Numbered from the stretch's first letter, positions 1 to 9,071 are shown. The stretch is DNA of 64,000 nt from Nostoc sp. JL34 (GCF_017114945.1 NZ_JABXKQ010000039.1:23541-87540); one strand, 5' to 3'. Numbers and translations: made by a program. Notes: a model not told the origin generated them from the sequence alone.

Positions 1-85
1 AATCGCGGCAGAATTGTTCGAGTAATTCAACCGCTTCTTGATAACGTTTCTGTTTTAAGGCATCTAATGCAGATTGCAATGACAT
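1..85 (-). CDS. TPR-type protein, N-terminal 28 codons (partial)
   Basis: A minus-strand ATG at 85-83, preceded by AGGGAG with a 5-nt spacer, opens a frame that runs off the left edge. The visible peptide begins MSLQSALDALKQKRY and continues as an amphipathic helix with a QEAVELLEQF segment, as in the first helices of tetratricopeptide proteins. Only the N-terminus is visible, so the product and length cannot be decided. It is divergent from proA. Confidence 0.55.
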   Translation of the reverse strand, partial: MSLQSALDALKQKRYQEAVELLEQFCRD

Positions 86-391
86 AGGATCTCCCTAGCA
101 AAGGAGTGGTATTTGATCTATCAATACTCAATAGATCCAGCGTTCGTCACTGCAATTTCGTAAAAATTAAAATAATAGTAGTATAAATTATTTACTTAAG
201 TAAAAGGCTAGAGAAACATAGATTAATATGTCTATCTAGCCTGGGGAACGCATAAATCATATTTAGGATTTTCAAATAAAATATGTAATGATACTTAGAA
301 TATTTTTAAGTCTGTAAACTTACTACCTCTTGATCTGTGTTCCATAATCACAGAATAAATGTTTTGAACCAAGTCTTGCCTCACCCGATCA

Positions 392-410
392 GGGTAATTA
401 TTGATTACCC
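392..410. promoter_or_regulatory. Hairpin in the proA leader
   Basis: GGGTAAT (392-398) and ATTACCC (404-410) form a perfect 7-bp stem with a 5-nt loop, bracketed by direct repeats TCACCCGAT. There is no following T run, so it reads better as an operator or leader structure than as a terminator. Its function is not known. Confidence 0.35.
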
Positions 411-439
411 AAATGGTTCACCCGATTGGAGGAAGACAA

Positions 440-457
440 ATGATGAACATAACCTGA
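440..457 (+). CDS. Possible 5-codon leader ORF upstream of proA
   Basis: GGAGG at 428-432 lies 7 nt before an ATG that opens MMNIT and a TGA stop. This ribosome binding site is much stronger than that of proA itself, where AAGG lies about 14 nt before the start. It could be a translated leader controlling proA or a chance arrangement. No homology argument is possible at this length. Confidence 0.2.
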   Translation: MMNIT

Positions 458-493
458 GATTGATAAGATGAAGAAAAGGTAAATATTTGTACT

Positions 494-1801
494 ATGACTA
501 TTCTTGATATTGGTTCTTCCCTAATTACGATCGCAGGGCAAACCCGCCAAGCTGCAAGTAAGCTAGCGATTCTCTCCACTGAGGCAAAAAATCAGGCAAT
601 TGTTGCGATCGCGCAAGCTTTAGAATCAGCTAGAGATGAAATTTTACAAGCAAATGTTGCTGATTGTAAAGCTGCTACTGCCGAAGGGATTCCCCAACCA
701 CTTTATAAGCGCTTGCAGTTAGATGAACATAAATTAAGAGATGCGATCGCTGGGGTACGAGATGTTGGTAAACTAGCCGATCCAATTGGTAAAGTACAGA
801 TTCACCGCGAACTTGATAGTGGCTTAATTCTCAAGCGCATCACTTGTCCTTTAGGCGTTTTGGGGATTATTTTTGAAGCTCGTCCAGAGGCGGCGATTCA
901 AATTGTTTCCTTGGCGATCAAGTCGGGAAATGGTGTGATCCTCAAATGTGGAAAAGAAGCTGTCCGTTCTTGTGAAGCGATAGTTAAGGCAATTAAACAA
1001 GGATTATCTCAAACTGCTGTTAACCCAGATGCAGTACACTTGCTCACAACCAGAGAAGAAACTCTAGAACTGTTGAAGTTAGATAAATATGTGGATTTAA
1101 TTATTCCTAGAGGTTCTAATTCCTTTGTTAGATTTGTGCAGGAGAATACACGCATTCCGGTACTAGGTCACGCTGACGGGATTTGTCACCTTTATATAGA
1201 TAAAGCTGCCGATCTTTCTAAAGCAGTTCCGATTACCGTCGATGCCAAAGCCCAATATCCTGCTGTTTGTAATGCAATTGAGACTTTGCTAGTTCACCAA
1301 TCAATTGCTACAGAATTTTTACCGAAAGTTGCTGAAGCTTTGCAAGAACACCATGTGGAATTAAGAGGCGATCGACGCACCTTGAAAGTTTTACCTAACA
1401 TTGTATCTGCAACAGAAACCGACTGGGAAACAGAATATAGCGATTTTATTTTGTCGATAAAGATTGTAGACTCTATAGAAGATGCGATCGCACATATTAA
1501 CGAATATGGTTCTCGTCATACCGATGCCATTATTTCTGAAGATTTAGTATCTGTGGAAACTTTCTTTGGACTAGTAAATTCAGCTAATATATTCCACAAT
1601 TGTTCTACCCGCTTGGCTGATGGTTTCCGTTATGGTTTCGGTGCAGAAGTAGGAATTAGTACGCAACAAATGCCTCCCCGTGGCCCCGTTGGTTTAGAAG
1701 GATTAGTGACATACAAATATCAAATGACTGGTGATGGTCATATTGTTGCTACTTACACTGGGGCGAATGCTAAAGCTTTTACTCATCAGGATTTAGTGTA
1801 A
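494..1801 (+). CDS. proA: Gamma-glutamyl phosphate reductase (glutamate-5-semialdehyde dehydrogenase)
   Basis: This enzyme reduces gamma-glutamyl phosphate to glutamate-5-semialdehyde with NADPH, the second step of proline synthesis in the cytoplasm. The 435-residue protein has the aldehyde-dehydrogenase-like fold and family signatures: a [10 protein letters not shown] segment, a KCGKEA segment of the cofactor region, the catalytic Cys259 in [12 protein letters not shown], and [10 protein letters not shown] near the C-terminus. Length is normal for ProA (about 415-435). The start at 494 is the first ATG, with only a weak AAGG upstream. No proB is adjacent; in cyanobacteria the two are often unlinked. 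A classical terminator follows at 1838. Confidence 0.96.
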   Translation: MTILDIGSSLITIAGQTRQAASKLAILSTEAKNQAIVAIAQALESARDEILQANVADCKAATAEGIPQPLYKRLQLDEHKLRDAIAGVRDVGKLADPIGKVQIHRELDSGLILKRITCPLGVLGIIFEARPEAAIQIVSLAIKSGNGVILKCGKEAVRSCEAIVKAIKQGLSQTAVNPDAVHLLTTREETLELLKLDKYVDLIIPRGSNSFVRFVQENTRIPVLGHADGICHLYIDKAADLSKAVPITVDAKAQYPAVCNAIETLLVHQSIATEFLPKVAEALQEHHVELRGDRRTLKVLPNIVSATETDWETEYSDFILSIKIVDSIEDAIAHINEYGSRHTDAIISEDLVSVETFFGLVNSANIFHNCSTRLADGFRYGFGAEVGISTQQMPPRGPVGLEGLVTYKYQMTGDGHIVATYTGANAKAFTHQDLV

Positions 1802-1837
1802 AACATCGTCAAAAGGATATGCTTTAGTAACGCTATA

Positions 1838-1866
1838 AATACACCGGAGAAATCGGTGTATTTTTT
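1838..1866 (+). terminator. Rho-independent terminator of proA
   Basis: AATACACCG (1838-1846) pairs with CGGTGTATT (1854-1862) across a 7-nt loop and runs straight into six T residues (1861-1866). It lies 37 nt after the proA stop. The T run overlaps the end of the convergent acetyltransferase gene. Confidence 0.85.
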
Positions 1867-2374
1867 ATGTTAATAGTTTATCTGAATTGTCAAAAATTTT
1901 AATTGGGCCATGCCATCGGTCATCATTTAAGAAAACCTCGTTAAAAGCTCCATTAGTGTATTGACTAATTACTTTATCCCAAAAAGCTTGTGCGCCTAAG
2001 TTCAAAGCAGTCTGCCGTACCTCCCAACTGCCGGGAAACTGGTTAAAAATGTTAGTAGCTACCTGTTTCCCAATGCCATGATTTCGATACTTCTTGAGGA
2101 TAAAGAACTCAGCAATAGACATAGCATTGCTATTTTGATGAAGGTAGGTGTGCTGATTAACAAGTACAAACCCTGCCAGTTTCTCATTAACTTTAACTAA
2201 AAATGGGTGTCGCTCAGGTTCTATCCAATAGTAATCAAGATATCGATAGCTAAACAAGCCGCAGACATCTACATCTTTAGCTTCTATCTCACTTAAGTCA
2301 TACTGATATAGTTCCATTAAACTACACAGCACTAACTTTTGTTCTTGAGTAGCTTTTATGACTTCTATTTTCAT
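1865..2374 (-). CDS. GNAT family N-acetyltransferase
   Basis: A 169-residue protein with the GCN5-related acetyltransferase fold. The segment FFILKKYRNHGIGKQVA (residues about 90-106) matches motif A, the acetyl-CoA pyrophosphate-binding loop (R/Q-x-x-G-x-G/A). The preceding GFVLVNQHTY strand and the C-terminal ALNLGAQAFWDKV segment fit motifs D and B. The acceptor cannot be read from sequence. The gene is convergent with proA, its stop overlapping the proA terminator, and is 80 nt downstream of menF on the same strand, so it may be a distal member of a menF transcript. Confidence 0.85.
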   Translation of the reverse strand: MKIEVIKATQEQKLVLCSLMELYQYDLSEIEAKDVDVCGLFSYRYLDYYWIEPERHPFLVKVNEKLAGFVLVNQHTYLHQNSNAMSIAEFFILKKYRNHGIGKQVATNIFNQFPGSWEVRQTALNLGAQAFWDKVISQYTNGAFNEVFLNDDRWHGPIKIFDNSDKLLT

Positions 2375-2454
2375 AAAAAATCTCCGATACTGGAACTAGA
2401 ATATAAGCTCTCATACAGAGAAATCTTTGGATGTTTTTTAATTTATAAATCTCT

Positions 2455-3870
2455 TTAAACTAACGCTTTTAGTAACGCCTGAAGTTTCAGTTGCACCTCT
2501 GCAAATTCTTTGTCAGGATTAGATCCCGCAACGATACCAGCACCAGCATACAATCTCGCGCGATCGCCATCAATTAATGCTGAACGAATCCCCACAATAA
2601 ACTCGCAGTTTCCCTGAGAATCTATCCAACCCAGAGGCGCAGCATACAAACCTCTTTCAAAGCTTTCATAACGACGAATTTCGGCACAAGCAACATCTCG
2701 TGATGCACCGGCAACGGCTGGTGTAGGATGCAATTGAGCGACAATCTTTAATGGATGTATGTTAGTAGGAACTGTAGCATTTATTGGTGTCCATAAATGT
2801 TGGATGTTGGATAATTGTCGTAGACGCGGTGCTAATATTTGAGGGAATAAACCTAGCTGGCATAGGCGTTGTGTAATGAAATCAAGTACCAGCAAATGTT
2901 CGTGCTTTTCTTTTTCACTATTGAGTAAGCGATTGGCATTAGCTGCATCTTCAGCAGGGGTTTTGCCTCGTGGTGCAGAACCAGCTAAAGCATCAGTGAT
3001 TAACTGTTGATTATTAATACTAATTAATCTTTCTGGACTTGCACCAATAAAGTTTTGTCCTTTGCCATTACTTGTAGAAAAAATATAACAGTTAGGATGT
3101 ATTTGCCTAAGATTATTTAAGGATTTAACTAAGTTAAAGTGGTTGCTTGACTTTACGTCTAATATATCTGCTAGGACAACTTTACTTAAATGACTAGACC
3201 GAATTTTTTCTAAAGCAGACACTACTGAACGTTTAAACTGAGCAGCATTAGTAACAGATTTTTTATAGAAATTAGCTGGGAAACAATCAATACTAGCAGA
3301 GTAATATTCTAAAGATTGGATAAATTCAATTTTGTTTTGCAGATTTTTCAACAATCTTTCAATATTTACATTTGCATTGATAATTATATTTGTTACTAAT
3401 ATGCAACGCTGATTTTTGACAGCTACTTGCCAACGGGGAAGAAAGATGGTGGCAGATGGAAATGGATAATCTAATTGGGCATTTTTATCAAAAAAGCTGA
3501 AATAACAAAAAAAGTGAGGGCCGGAAAAAGGCTGGTTAGCGTTACCAAAATTAATTATATTTTTTAGACAAGATTTGATAAAATCTTCCGCTTGACTGAA
3601 ACGGTCTACGCCATCAATCTGTAATTTTGCTACAGCATCAATTGCCGCGATCGCTTCTCCTTTACCTCTGTCCTCAAAGTAAAAATTTATTTCATTTGCT
3701 TGTGTAAGTTTATCCAATACAAGTAAAGGGTCAACTAAATCGATCTCTTGGGAGATACTGACAATTTGCCTACAATTATTGTTGACGCACTTTTCTTGCA
3801 CTGCTACCAGAAATTGATATAAATCTTTGTGCTCTACAAAGAAGTTGTTACGACATGGTGAAACTGTCAT
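2455..3870 (-). CDS. menF: Isochorismate synthase
   Basis: Converts chorismate to isochorismate, the entry step of phylloquinone (vitamin K1) synthesis. The 471-residue protein carries a C-terminal chorismate-binding domain (about residues 205-470): the base-bearing SKVVLADI segment, GASPERL, the GSAPRGKT loop, an LWTPINATVP segment and the closing YAGAGIVAGSNPDKE signature that binds Mg2+ and chorismate. The divergent N-terminal 200 residues are usual for this family. Isochorismate synthase is preferred over anthranilate or salicylate synthase because menA, menC and menE lie alongside. It is divergent from menA across 307 bases, so a shared control region is plausible. Confidence 0.93.
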   Translation of the reverse strand: MTVSPCRNNFFVEHKDLYQFLVAVQEKCVNNNCRQIVSISQEIDLVDPLLVLDKLTQANEINFYFEDRGKGEAIAAIDAVAKLQIDGVDRFSQAEDFIKSCLKNIINFGNANQPFSGPHFFCYFSFFDKNAQLDYPFPSATIFLPRWQVAVKNQRCILVTNIIINANVNIERLLKNLQNKIEFIQSLEYYSASIDCFPANFYKKSVTNAAQFKRSVVSALEKIRSSHLSKVVLADILDVKSSNHFNLVKSLNNLRQIHPNCYIFSTSNGKGQNFIGASPERLISINNQQLITDALAGSAPRGKTPAEDAANANRLLNSEKEKHEHLLVLDFITQRLCQLGLFPQILAPRLRQLSNIQHLWTPINATVPTNIHPLKIVAQLHPTPAVAGASRDVACAEIRRYESFERGLYAAPLGWIDSQGNCEFIVGIRSALIDGDRARLYAGAGIVAGSNPDKEFAEVQLKLQALLKALV

Positions 3871-4177
3871 GGATCTATAGTAAATTTTTTTTAAGTTAAC
3901 TTCCTAAAGTGTAATTAATCGTGGTCGTATTTCTACAGGTAACATATTAAGTTGTCATTTCACCAGCGTAGGATTTGCTTTGTTCATGGTGTTCCTAGAC
4001 CCTGACAAGCCAGTTCCAGCCTTAGGCTGCAACGTGAGGGTGGAGTGTTAGCAACGCAAGGTTAACGAGCCATAGTCAAAGTAGCAGTTGTTTTTAGCTC
4101 ATGAATATCTAGCGTCTCTTTAAATCATAAAATCTCAAGTGTGAGTAATATTCCGGCAATTTAATTAATCACGACTG
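3871..4177. other. Divergent control region between menF and menA
   Basis: This 307-base region must hold the promoters of menF (minus) and menA (plus). It includes a G/C-richer block around 4000-4070 unlike the AT-rich flanks, possibly an old repeat remnant, and TA-rich stretches near both starts. I see no convincing palindromic operator, NtcA box (GTA-N8-TAC) or riboswitch. Confidence 0.5.
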
Positions 4178-5074
4178 ATGACCACCAAACAGATTTTATA
4201 TCCCAACACTAAGTTATGGATGGCAGCGATTAAACCGCCAATGTACAGCGTTGCCATTATGCCCATTTGGGTAGGAACAGCAGTAGCATTTGCCGAAACT
4301 AAAATTTTCAATGGTGCAGTATTTTCTACTTTTGTCGCTGCGGCAATCTTAATTCTTGCCTGGGAAAATATCAGTAATGATGTCTTTGATTCCGAAACAG
4401 GGATTGATCAAAATAAGCACCATTCTCTGGTGAACTTAACAGGCAATAAGCCATTAATATTTTGGATAGGAAATTTGTGTTTAGGTTTGGGGTTGCTAGG
4501 CATACTAGCGATCGCCTTTTGGCAACAAGACTTAACTGTTATCGGGATAATTTTGCTGTGCTGCGGTCTAGGCTATACGTACCAAGGGCCTCCCTTTCGC
4601 TTGGGATATCAGGGTTTAGGCGAGATTATTTGCTTTTTTGCCTTTGGCCCCTTAGCTGTGGAGGCAGCATATTACAGCCAAACCCAAACTTGGTCAATAA
4701 CGAGTTTAGCAGCCTCAGTAATTGTTGGGATTACCACAACCTTAATTTTGTTTTGCTCACACTTTCACCAGGTTAAGGATGACATAGCCGCAGGCAAGCG
4801 ATCGCCTATCGTCCGTCTAGGAACCCAAAAAGGGGCCCAACTCCTAGTTTGGTTCACCGCTAGTATTTATCCCCTCACCTTGCTGTTTGTGCTGTGGGGA
4901 ATTTCTCCACCTTGGACATTACTGAGTTGGGTAAGTTTACCCTTTGCTATTAAATTATGCCGCCATGTCCAAGAAAATCACAACCAACCGGACAAAGTTA
5001 GTAACTGCAAATTCATCGCCGTAGCCGTGCATTTCTGGGCTTGCTTGCTGTTGGGATTGGGATTTATGATTTAG
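4178..5074 (+). CDS. menA: 1,4-dihydroxy-2-naphthoate prenyltransferase (phytyltransferase in cyanobacteria)
   Basis: Membrane UbiA-family enzyme that attaches the phytyl or prenyl chain to 1,4-dihydroxy-2-naphthoate, giving the precursor of the photosystem I phylloquinone. The 298-residue protein is almost entirely hydrophobic helices (about 8-9 membrane segments). It shows the first Asp-rich motif NDVFDSETGID (residues about 67-77), the YTYQGPP turn and the second motif DDIAAGKRSPIVRLG. Length is typical. It heads the plus-strand menA-menC-menE run, 47 nt before menC. Confidence 0.94.
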   Translation: MTTKQILYPNTKLWMAAIKPPMYSVAIMPIWVGTAVAFAETKIFNGAVFSTFVAAAILILAWENISNDVFDSETGIDQNKHHSLVNLTGNKPLIFWIGNLCLGLGLLGILAIAFWQQDLTVIGIILLCCGLGYTYQGPPFRLGYQGLGEIICFFAFGPLAVEAAYYSQTQTWSITSLAASVIVGITTTLILFCSHFHQVKDDIAAGKRSPIVRLGTQKGAQLLVWFTASIYPLTLLFVLWGISPPWTLLSWVSLPFAIKLCRHVQENHNQPDKVSNCKFIAVAVHFWACLLLGLGFMI

Positions 5075-5100
5075 CGCATTGGGCATTGGGCATGGGGAAA

Positions 5101-5137
5101 ATAACTAATGACTCTTGACTAATGACTAATGACTACA
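5101..5137 (+). repeat. STRR heptamer tract overlapping the menC start
   Basis: Overlapping TGACTAA/TAATGAC heptamers run from about 5104 to 5134. They supply the menC start codon at 5122 and its first codons (Met-Thr-Asn-Asp). These heptamers belong to the short tandemly repeated sequences known from heterocystous cyanobacteria. Confidence 0.75.
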
Positions 5138-6189
5138 AATTTGAATTTCGTCCCTATCAGCGAAGATTTTTGCGATCGCTTACCACCAATCATGGTAGGT
5201 GGGATATTCGTGAAGGTATTATCCTCCGTCTCACGGATGAATCAGGTAAAGTCGGCTGGGGAGAAATCGCCCCCATTAGCTGGTTCGGTTCGGAAACCCT
5301 AGAACAAGCCTTAGATTTCTGTCGCCAACTTCCAAGAGAAATCACAGATGAAACGATTTTCTCTATCCCAGATGAGTTACCAGCTTGTCAATTTGGCTTT
5401 GAGTCAGCATGGGAGATGGGAAGTGAATTCTTTTCAATGCCCAATGACAGCAGTTGCTCCACTTGGGGAAACCCCATCGCTTTTAGCGTCTCCCCTTGGG
5501 AGAAGACCGCACTGCCTCCCCCATGCCCCATGCCCCATGCCCAATCTTTCAGTGGCTTATTACCAGCAGGGGAAGCAGCTTTAAATCAATGGGAAACGTT
5601 GTGGCAACAGGGATATCGCACGTTTAAATGGAAAATTGGTGTGGATGCGATCGCTCATGAACTAAAAATTTTTGAGTCACTCATACACACCTTACCAGCC
5701 TTTACCAAACTGCGATTAGATGCCAACGGTGGACTCAGCTATGAGGAAGCTAACTTATGGCTGTGGACTTGCGACAATCTCAAAGCAAATCCAGAACTAC
5801 GCCTAGAAATTGAATTTATCGAACAACCACTACCCGTTGAGCAATTTCAGCAGATGTTGGAATTGAGTACGAGTTATGAAACTGCGATCGCTTTAGATGA
5901 ATCTGTCGCCACACTTGGGCAACTCGCCGCCTGTTATCAACAAGGTTGGCGAGGCATTTTTGTGATTAAACCTGGGATAGTCGGCTCACCATCTCGTCTG
6001 AGAAAGTTTTGCCATCAACATCAAATTGATACTGTATTTTCATCAGTATTTGAAACTGCGATCGCAAGACTTGCAGCACTCCAGCTAGCAGCAGAATTAT
6101 CCCGAAACAACAGGGCAATTGGTTTTGGCATCGACCATTTTTTTGAACAAGAAGAAACCTGGCTTCAAAGTTTATGGAACGACCTTTAG
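5122..6189 (+). CDS. menC: o-Succinylbenzoate synthase, with in-frame repeat insertion
   Basis: Enolase-superfamily enzyme that dehydrates SHCHC to o-succinylbenzoate in phylloquinone synthesis. The (beta/alpha)8 barrel keeps the whole active site: FKWKIG with the KxK lysines (about residue 167), RLDANGG, EFIEQPLP, ALDES and the second lysine in VIKPG. At 355 residues it is about 35-40 longer than usual. The excess lies between QFGFESAWEM and FSGLLPAGEAAL (residues about 97-142), where the DNA is an intergenic-type repeat (5435-5545) read as a Pro/Ser-rich peptide. The start lies in heptamer repeat DNA. The 3' end overlaps menE by 16 nt, implying coupling. Confidence 0.92.
   Translation: MTNDYKFEFRPYQRRFLRSLTTNHGRWDIREGIILRLTDESGKVGWGEIAPISWFGSETLEQALDFCRQLPREITDETIFSIPDELPACQFGFESAWEMGSEFFSMPNDSSCSTWGNPIAFSVSPWEKTALPPPCPMPHAQSFSGLLPAGEAALNQWETLWQQGYRTFKWKIGVDAIAHELKIFESLIHTLPAFTKLRLDANGGLSYEEANLWLWTCDNLKANPELRLEIEFIEQPLPVEQFQQMLELSTSYETAIALDESVATLGQLAACYQQGWRGIFVIKPGIVGSPSRLRKFCHQHQIDTVFSSVFETAIARLAALQLAAELSRNNRAIGFGIDHFFEQEETWLQSLWNDL
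5435..5545 (+). repeat. Dispersed repeat, copy A, inside menC
   Basis: A 111-nt element, nearly identical to 6510-6613 in menE: two substitutions plus a 7-nt length difference and one adjoining substitution in the CCCCATG tail. It contains GGGG-AAA-CCCC and TCTCCC-CTT-GGGAGA hairpins and ends in CCCCATG/CCCAATG units like those found between genes elsewhere in the window. It is translated in menC in a phase different from menE. Confidence 0.9.
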
Positions 6190-7640
6190 ACTATTTTAAT
6201 AACCTGGCTAAAAATGATTTGCTTATCGGTTACAACAACCATCAACTTAATCAAATAGCTCAAGAACTATATTCAGAACTAACACAGTTATCAACGTGTG
6301 GAACGCCACCAAAAATTATCTTAGCCGAACGCGAACCATTAAGATTTATAGCAAGTTTTATTGCCGCTTGTGCAGCTAATTGTCCAGTTTTTCTTTGTAA
6401 CCCCGATTGGGGAACACAAGAATGGCAACAAGTCTTTGATTTAGTACAACCAGATATTATTTGGGGAATAGGGAATAGGGAATGGGGAATGAGAAATGGG
6501 AATAATTACCAATGCCCAATGACGGCAGTTGCTCCACTTGGGGAAACCCCATCGCTTTTAGCGTCTCCCCTTGGCAGAAGACCGCACTGCCTCCCCCATG
6601 CCCCATACCCAATGATTATGATTCCCACAGGTGGTTCATCAGGACAGATTAAGTTTGCCATCCACACTTGGGAAACTCTCATAGCATCTGTACAAGGATT
6701 TACAGAATATTTTCAACTAAAACAAGTCAATTCATTTTGCTTTTTACCGTTATATCACGTTAGCGGTTTAATGCAATTTATGCGCTCTTTCACCACCGGA
6801 GGTAAACTGGCTATTCAACCATTAAAATCACTAGAATCAGGGGAAATATTAAATATTCAACAATCAGAATTTTTCATATCTTTAGTACCAACACAGTTAC
6901 AACGAATTCTCGAAAATCCAAAATTAACAGAATGGCTCTCCCAATTTAATACTGTATTTTTGGGAGGTGCGCCAGCATGGAATGAACTCTTAGAAAAAGC
7001 AAGATTTCATCGCATCCGGTTAGCACCAACCTATGGTATGACAGAAACAGCCTCTCAAATTGCTACCCTAAAACCAGATGATTTTCTGAGCGGTAAAATT
7101 AGCAGTGGTCAAATTCTTCCCCATGCCCAGATAATTATTCGCAATCAGCAAGGTGAAATTTTAAACTCAAATATAATCGGAAATATTAACATTTATGCTC
7201 AATCTTTAGCCCTTGGTTACTATCCTAAAACCAGAGAAAGTAAAACTGATTTCCAAGTAGATGATTTAGGTTTTTTAGACGAGCAAGGTTATTTAAATAT
7301 TGTCGGACGAAACAGTGACAAAATTATTACGGGTGGAGAAAATATTTACCCAGCAGAGATTGAATCAGCGATACAAGCAACTCAAATGGTTGCTGATATT
7401 TGTATCATAGGCATCCCAGATAAACACTGGGGACAAGCCTTAACAGCAATTTACATTCCCAAACAATCAGATACCTCTGCCTTGAAAATCCAAACCTTAC
7501 TCAAAGACAAACTTAGCAAATTTAAAATCCCTAAATATTGGATTCCTCAGCACAACTTACCCCGCAACTCCCAAGGTAAAATTAACCGCCAAAAATTACA
7601 GCAAATAGCCACAGAATTCCTTCAAAATCCCATTACATAA
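6174..7640 (+). CDS. menE: 2-Succinylbenzoate--CoA ligase, with in-frame repeat insertion
   Basis: ANL-superfamily acyl-CoA synthetase that activates o-succinylbenzoate with ATP and CoA for ring closure to DHNA-CoA. Visible motifs: the P-loop [39 protein letters not shown], the hinge [18 protein letters not shown], and the C-terminal catalytic lysine in [10 protein letters not shown]. At 488 residues it is long for the family. About 45-50 extra residues lie just before the P-loop, encoded by G/A-rich repeat DNA from about 6462 and the dispersed repeat 6510-6613. All motifs survive, so activity is plausible. It overlaps menC by 16 nt and the convergent thioesterase by 8 nt. Confidence 0.93.
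   Translation: MERPLDYFNNLAKNDLLIGYNNHQLNQIAQELYSELTQLSTCGTPPKIILAEREPLRFIASFIAACAANCPVFLCNPDWGTQEWQQVFDLVQPDIIWGIGNREWGMRNGNNYQCPMTAVAPLGETPSLLASPLGRRPHCLPHAPYPMIMIPTGGSSGQIKFAIHTWETLIASVQGFTEYFQLKQVNSFCFLPLYHVSGLMQFMRSFTTGGKLAIQPLKSLESGEILNIQQSEFFISLVPTQLQRILENPKLTEWLSQFNTVFLGGAPAWNELLEKARFHRIRLAPTYGMTETASQIATLKPDDFLSGKISSGQILPHAQIIIRNQQGEILNSNIIGNINIYAQSLALGYYPKTRESKTDFQVDDLGFLDEQGYLNIVGRNSDKIITGGENIYPAEIESAIQATQMVADICIIGIPDKHWGQALTAIYIPKQSDTSALKIQTLLKDKLSKFKIPKYWIPQHNLPRNSQGKINRQKLQQIATEFLQNPIT
6510..6613 (+). repeat. Dispersed repeat, copy B, inside menE
   Basis: A 104-nt element matching menC copy A but 7 nt shorter in its CCCCATG tail. It is preceded by GGGAATAGGGAATGGGG-type repeats (about 6462-6500), also typical of intergenic DNA here. 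One G-to-C change breaks the hairpin that is perfect in copy A. It is read from the first codon position in menE, giving a peptide with [15 protein letters not shown]. Confidence 0.9.
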
Positions 7641-8079
7641 TCTCTCTCGACCTTCTTCTCTCTGCACCTTCAGCGTCTCTGCGGTTCGTTTCCAACCACT
7701 GAATAATCTCATCAGGTAATTCCTGCTTACTTCTACTACTCACATCAATACAAACATGCCTAGTAATAGCCTTAGCAACTACCACCTCAGTCACTGTAAT
7801 TTCGTAAGTAATTTCAAACTTATCAACACCTATTTTTTGGGGAATTAAGCTAATCAGCAACTTGTCCCCGACAAACATAGGGCGCAAAAAATCTACACTA
7901 GCATGAACAATCGGGAAAGCCACAGATGGATTAGTAAAAAAATCTTTGAGATTAATACTTGATGCTTCTAAAGATTCTTCATAAGCTTCATGGCAAATAC
8001 CCAAAACATTAGCAAAATAAACTACCCCAGCGGTATCAGTATCTTGAAAGCGAACCGTGCGATTATAAGTAAAAGACAT
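7633..8079 (-). CDS. Hotdog acyl-CoA thioesterase, probable DHNA-CoA thioesterase
   Basis: A 148-residue 4HBT-type hotdog protein. [16 protein letters not shown] (residues about 11-26) is the signature helix with the catalytic Asp of the 4-hydroxybenzoyl-CoA and DHNA-CoA thioesterases. Cyanobacteria use a thioesterase of this type (Synechocystis Slr0204) to release DHNA before MenA acts; the convergent menA-menC-menE neighbours support that role, but specificity is inferred. The last ~17 residues (from [11 protein letters not shown]) are encoded by the common CTCTGCGTCTCTGCGG-type intergenic repeat and look like an acquired tail. The gene end overlaps menE antisense by 8 nt. Confidence 0.85.
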   Translation of the reverse strand: MSFTYNRTVRFQDTDTAGVVYFANVLGICHEAYEESLEASSINLKDFFTNPSVAFPIVHASVDFLRPMFVGDKLLISLIPQKIGVDKFEITYEITVTEVVVAKAITRHVCIDVSSRSKQELPDEIIQWLETNRRDAEGAERRRSREIM

Positions 8080-8236
8080 TTTTGATAATTGAGTATTAAA
8101 AACAAAAAATAGCAGGTTTATTGCCTGCTCTACAAACTAATGTTAACGTGATTTCACTGCGTAGCATCCCCGCTAATTTAGTCATAAGTAGCAATGACTA
8201 ATATCAGGTTTGGTTAAATACTTATAACATCTGTAG

Positions 8237-8290
8237 GTTGGGTTGAGGAACGAAACCCAACGCTTGTTGATCCTTGTTCATGTTGGGTTT
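8237..8290. repeat. GTTGGGTT palindromic intergenic repeat
   Basis: GTTGGGTT (8237-8244) pairs with AACCCAAC (8254-8261) and a third GTTGGGTTT follows at 8282. The sequence resembles the GTAGGTTGGGTT core inside the MITE-like element at 52520-52671. It lies between the thioesterase start and the end of the DUF928 gene. Confidence 0.6.
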
Positions 8291-8309
8291 CACTGCCGTA
8301 CCCCTACAG

Positions 8310-9071
8310 CTATTCACAGCAGTCTACTATCGCTTCTGAAGCAATATCATTCAGACCAACAGATTGCAACATGTTAGCCCAATCAGTACGTTTCGGGTCT
8401 AGGCGGCGAAGTTCGGCTGAAGCAGTCAGGGACTCGTACCAAATACCATTAGTGGCATAAAGAGCAACGCGCTGTTTTGGTGTTGCTGTCTCTAACTGAC
8501 TTTTTAAAACTGGGTTGGGTTCGACCCTTTTAACCCAACCATTAACAAAAACAGGTGGTTGTTGTAAATTACAGTAAGTATTGAAATACCAATGATAACG
8601 CTTGCCAATTTCTAATGGGGAAGCTGTCGATGGCAGAGAGAGGCTAACAACCCCTGGCGTTCCAGACAGTGAAACAGGGCTTTGATATATAGTCTGCCCC
8701 GCTTCATTCTGTAGCACGAACTCTGCGGAAACTGTGGCCACATCATAAGGAACGTAAAACCAGAAAGTTGGATGGGAGATAGTCGTTAATCCAAAGACTA
8801 ATTCCGCATTTGAGAACTGATAAACCGGAACTAAAGCTGTTAGTCGCTTTTTTTTGGATGTAGCAAGCTGCTTGTCCATGCTTTCGCAGCCGCGCTTTCC
8901 TCCTCCAACGCGATTACCGGGTGCGTTAATGTCATCTGGGGGAGGAGGTGCGTTAAAAATCCCCGATGCAAGAATTTCCGATTTTACGGGCTGTGCTTGT
9001 ACTGGCGTGAAGCATAGCGATACTAAACTGATTCCGAAGGCAAGTTTAAGCTGTCTAAGACCTAAATTCAT
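8310..9071 (-). CDS. DUF928 exported protein (module A)
   Basis: A 253-residue protein with a clear signal peptide (residues 1-27, ending PVQAQ), a Pro-rich linker and a DUF928 domain: FWFYVPYDVATVSAEFVL, the TIYQSPVSL strand and RYHWYF with NGWVKRVEP. It has about 30-40% visible identity to the second DUF928 protein at 46750. The family is cyanobacterial and has no known function; the beta-strand-rich sequence suggests a periplasmic or surface domain. It is the last gene of the minus-strand run vMAP/AAA - AAA-CHASE2 - DUF928, 132 nt after the CHASE2 gene. Transport out of the cytoplasm is inferred from the signal peptide. Confidence 0.85.
   Translation of the reverse strand: MNLGLRQLKLAFGISLVSLCFTPVQAQPVKSEILASGIFNAPPPPDDINAPGNRVGGGKRGCESMDKQLATSKKKRLTALVPVYQFSNAELVFGLTTISHPTFWFYVPYDVATVSAEFVLQNEAGQTIYQSPVSLSGTPGVVSLSLPSTASPLEIGKRYHWYFNTYCNLQQPPVFVNGWVKRVEPNPVLKSQLETATPKQRVALYATNGIWYESLTASAELRRLDPKRTDWANMLQSVGLNDIASEAIVDCCE

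Larger units (their letters stand above)
86..493. other. Divergent intergenic region before proA
   Basis: This 408-base stretch is AT-rich and separates the divergent TPR gene and proA. It holds a perfect hairpin at 392-410 flanked by two TCACCCGAT direct repeats (381-389 and 418-426), and a very short open frame with a strong ribosome binding site at 440-457. No other gene is visible. Confidence 0.6.

Noticed and set aside
8510..8530. GGTTCGA-type string considered as a tRNA T-loop
   Set aside because: It is inside the DUF928 coding sequence, with no acceptor or anticodon stems around it; no tRNA was found in the window.
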